Below, one piece after another: positions 28,925 through 30,241 of a stretch of 30,241 nt of DNA; the stretch's first letter is position 1; each line of letters starts with the position of its first letter. The position numbers and the translations under genes are program-made. The notes under the pieces are model-generated. The model was given only the letters and a program-made list of their open reading frames with translations. It made no database searches and was not told the origin of the DNA. The stretch comes from Bacteroidales bacterium (GTDB taxonomy: Bacteria; Bacteroidota; Bacteroidia; Bacteroidales; UBA4181): positions 1 to 30,241 of the forward strand of contig JAITTD010000008.1 in assembly GCA_031287245.1 (NCBI GenBank), read 5' to 3'.

Positions 28925-29617
28925 CTAATTCAAACGGAAATGTACAGGAAAGGTATATTTTACCCTCACCGCTTTTCCACGCTGTTTTCCGGGCGTCCAG
29001 TGATTGGATGATTTCTGAATAACCCGTATAGCCTCTGCTTCCAACGAGGGATCGCCACCTCGGAGTATCTTCACATTGGAAACCGAACCGTCTCTTTCGA
29101 TGACAAATCCCACAATGATTTTTCCGGTGATGTGGTTGGTGATGGCTATCTGCGGATATTCGGTTTCAGCGCCAACAAATTTTGTAAATCCTACATCGGC
29201 TATTAGACCGTCAAACGTTGGCTGTTCTTCAAGTCTAAAAAATATGACCTCCTCATCATCATCCTCATCCTTTATCTGAGGTACTGCAGTGAAGGTTACG
29301 CATGAAACAACCGGATCAACTTCGGGCACAGGAATAAACACATCACCCACTTCGGGCAAATGGTTGTCCACAATTTCCAGAATATCAGCCACGTGAGGCG
29401 CTGGTGGTGGTGGCGGAATTGAGGTGCGAGTAACAGGCATCATGTCTATCTCCTCACCCGGACTGGAGGTGGTGGTCCATACGACTTCGGCAGTTTGCGA
29501 GGCAACCCGCCATTCAAATGCTGCAAAAGTGATGACTAATGCCAGCAACAGACCTGTCTGAAAAAACAAACTACGTTTCGTTTCAAGGTTTGCTTGGATA
29601 CTTTTCTTGGGTTTCAT
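28925..29617 (-). CDS. TonB-family energy-transducer protein
   Basis: Inner-membrane-anchored periplasmic protein of the TonB family, which passes proton-motive energy to outer-membrane transporters. The Met at 29617 (MKPKKSIQANLETKRSLFFQ) is chosen; the N-terminus has the short cytoplasmic basic stretch and one membrane helix (about 18-38, FQTGLLLALVITFAAFEW) usual for Bacteroidota TonB proteins. A proline tract (PPPPPAPH) and an acidic stretch (DEDDDEE) follow. The C-terminal TonB domain (about 150-230) shows GKIIVGFVIERDGSVSNVKI, AIRVIQKS and WTPGKQRGKAVRVKYTFPVHF. No exbB/exbD or receptor gene is adjacent. Confidence 0.9.
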   Translation of the reverse strand: MKPKKSIQANLETKRSLFFQTGLLLALVITFAAFEWRVASQTAEVVWTTTSSPGEEIDMMPVTRTSIPPPPPAPHVADILEIVDNHLPEVGDVFIPVPEVDPVVSCVTFTAVPQIKDEDDDEEVIFFRLEEQPTFDGLIADVGFTKFVGAETEYPQIAITNHITGKIIVGFVIERDGSVSNVKILRGGDPSLEAEAIRVIQKSSNHWTPGKQRGKAVRVKYTFPVHFRLN

Positions 29618-29637
29618 AAAAATAAGTTTTAAGAATT

Positions 29638-29653
29638 TGATTGTACACAATCA
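29638..29653. promoter_or_regulatory. Short dyad upstream of the TonB-family gene
   Basis: TGATTGT-AC-ACAATCA, two perfect 7-bp arms, 21 nt above the start codon at 29617. It could be an operator; nothing else supports this. The 29654-29863 remainder of the gap is A/T-rich with no recognised promoter box or gene. Confidence 0.3.
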
Positions 29654-29863
29654 TCAAGGAAAAAATTCCACATATCCATGACGGTTCATCTTCAACAGTC
29701 ATGCGGTAAAACATCGGCGCCACAGGGTTCACAGATGGTAACTATCCATCTTTAATAAGATATTATCAAAAAGTATGCCAAAATATTAAAAAATGTTAAA
29801 ACGAATGCATTTTATTTTCTCAAAAGAAAATGCTTACTTTGCAAAGATTGTTAAAATTGTCCA

Positions 29864-30241
29864 ATGTATAAAGCGCAATATCTGCAACCCGCCCCATCCG
29901 TTAGATTGAGGATGCAGCAATGGCTGCCCGACGGCGGCGCGGATGTTATCGTGATCATAGAACATGGAATAGGCGAACACGGCGGATGTTATGAGCACTG
30001 GGCAGAAGCGCTCGTTGCCCAATCCATTGGCGCAGTGATAGCCGACCTGAGAGGTCACGGACTATCTACCGGCAAACGCGGACACGCCACACTGATTGAT
30101 CTGAAAAGTGACCTGAAAGCGGTAATACAGAAAATACATGACGAGCATCCCGCCGCCCAATTGGTGTGGGATGGACATAGCATGGGCGTATTGACAGCGC
30201 TCAGTTATACAACAGAGACCGCCCCTTCCATTGCAGGCGTC
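29864..30241 (+). CDS. Alpha/beta hydrolase (monoglyceride-lipase-like), 3' end outside the window
   Basis: The first 126 residues of an alpha/beta-fold hydrolase of the Hydrolase_4/lysophospholipase group; the frame is open to the last base of the window. The starting ATG at 29864 gives MYKAQYLQPAPSVRLRMQQW. Visible landmarks: EHGIGEHGGCYEHWAEAL (oxyanion region and first helix), DLRGHGLSTGKRGH, and the nucleophile elbow GHSMG with Ser 106. These match monoacylglycerol lipases and related esterases. The catalytic Asp and His would lie beyond the window. It is divergent from the TonB-family gene. Confidence 0.85.
   Translation, partial: MYKAQYLQPAPSVRLRMQQWLPDGGADVIVIIEHGIGEHGGCYEHWAEALVAQSIGAVIADLRGHGLSTGKRGHATLIDLKSDLKAVIQKIHDEHPAAQLVWDGHSMGVLTALSYTTETAPSIAGV

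Overview
The window looks like a chromosomal segment of an anaerobic Bacteroidota, most likely Bacteroidales. Five things point there: a PorQ-type type IX secretion protein; an N-succinylornithine-type carbamoyltransferase; ferredoxin-linked 2-oxoacid oxidoreductase subunits; the mutY / HU / small basic peptide / rng neighbourhood; and eleven matches to the Bacteroidetes -7 box TAnnTTTG placed correctly upstream of genes, several with a TTG element 19-20 nt further up. Start codons lack clear Shine-Dalgarno sequences, as usual for the phylum. There are no phage genes, transposases or CRISPR arrays.

Layout. 1-267 is a gene-free block of three tandem repeat types. 268-3054 (minus) holds porQ and a long acyl-CoA dehydrogenase. 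3289-4781 holds an orphan, shortened membrane-fusion lipoprotein (+) and an outer-membrane barrel protein (-). 4782-5049 holds a promoter, the enolase terminator and more simple repeats, followed by eno (-). 6513-12420 (+) holds an M3 peptidase lipoprotein, a small barrel protein, rnhA, hisIE, a short-chain dehydrogenase, a membrane-anchored TPR protein and ribH (TTG start). 12421-12764 is intergenic, with a palindromic operator array. 12765-15341 (+) is a regulator locus: a BlaI-type repressor, an M56 sensor protease with two TonB-plug-like repeats, and a small LTxxQ (Spy/CpxP-like) secreted protein. 15348-19588 (-) holds a GH51 arabinofuranosidase, uvrC and a YciO/Sua5-type gene. A tRNA-Leu(GAG) and mutY (-) follow, divergent from HU.

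21058-28843 (+) holds HU, a 29-residue basic peptide and a terminator, then a tightly packed run: rng, dsbD-like, two subunits of a 2-oxoacid:ferredoxin oxidoreductase, a small membrane protein, argF' and a DUF763 gene. A TonB-family gene (-) and the start of a monoglyceride-lipase-like hydrolase (+, cut by the window end) close the segment.

Most genes are housekeeping. The most interesting parts are: the BlaI/M56/Spy-like locus with its phased operator array; the carbamoyltransferase with Ala at the specificity-switch position; the oxidoreductase pair lacking its alpha subunit; the DUF763 gene; a membrane-fusion protein that has lost its helical hairpin; and several classes of intergenic repeats that recur in the window.
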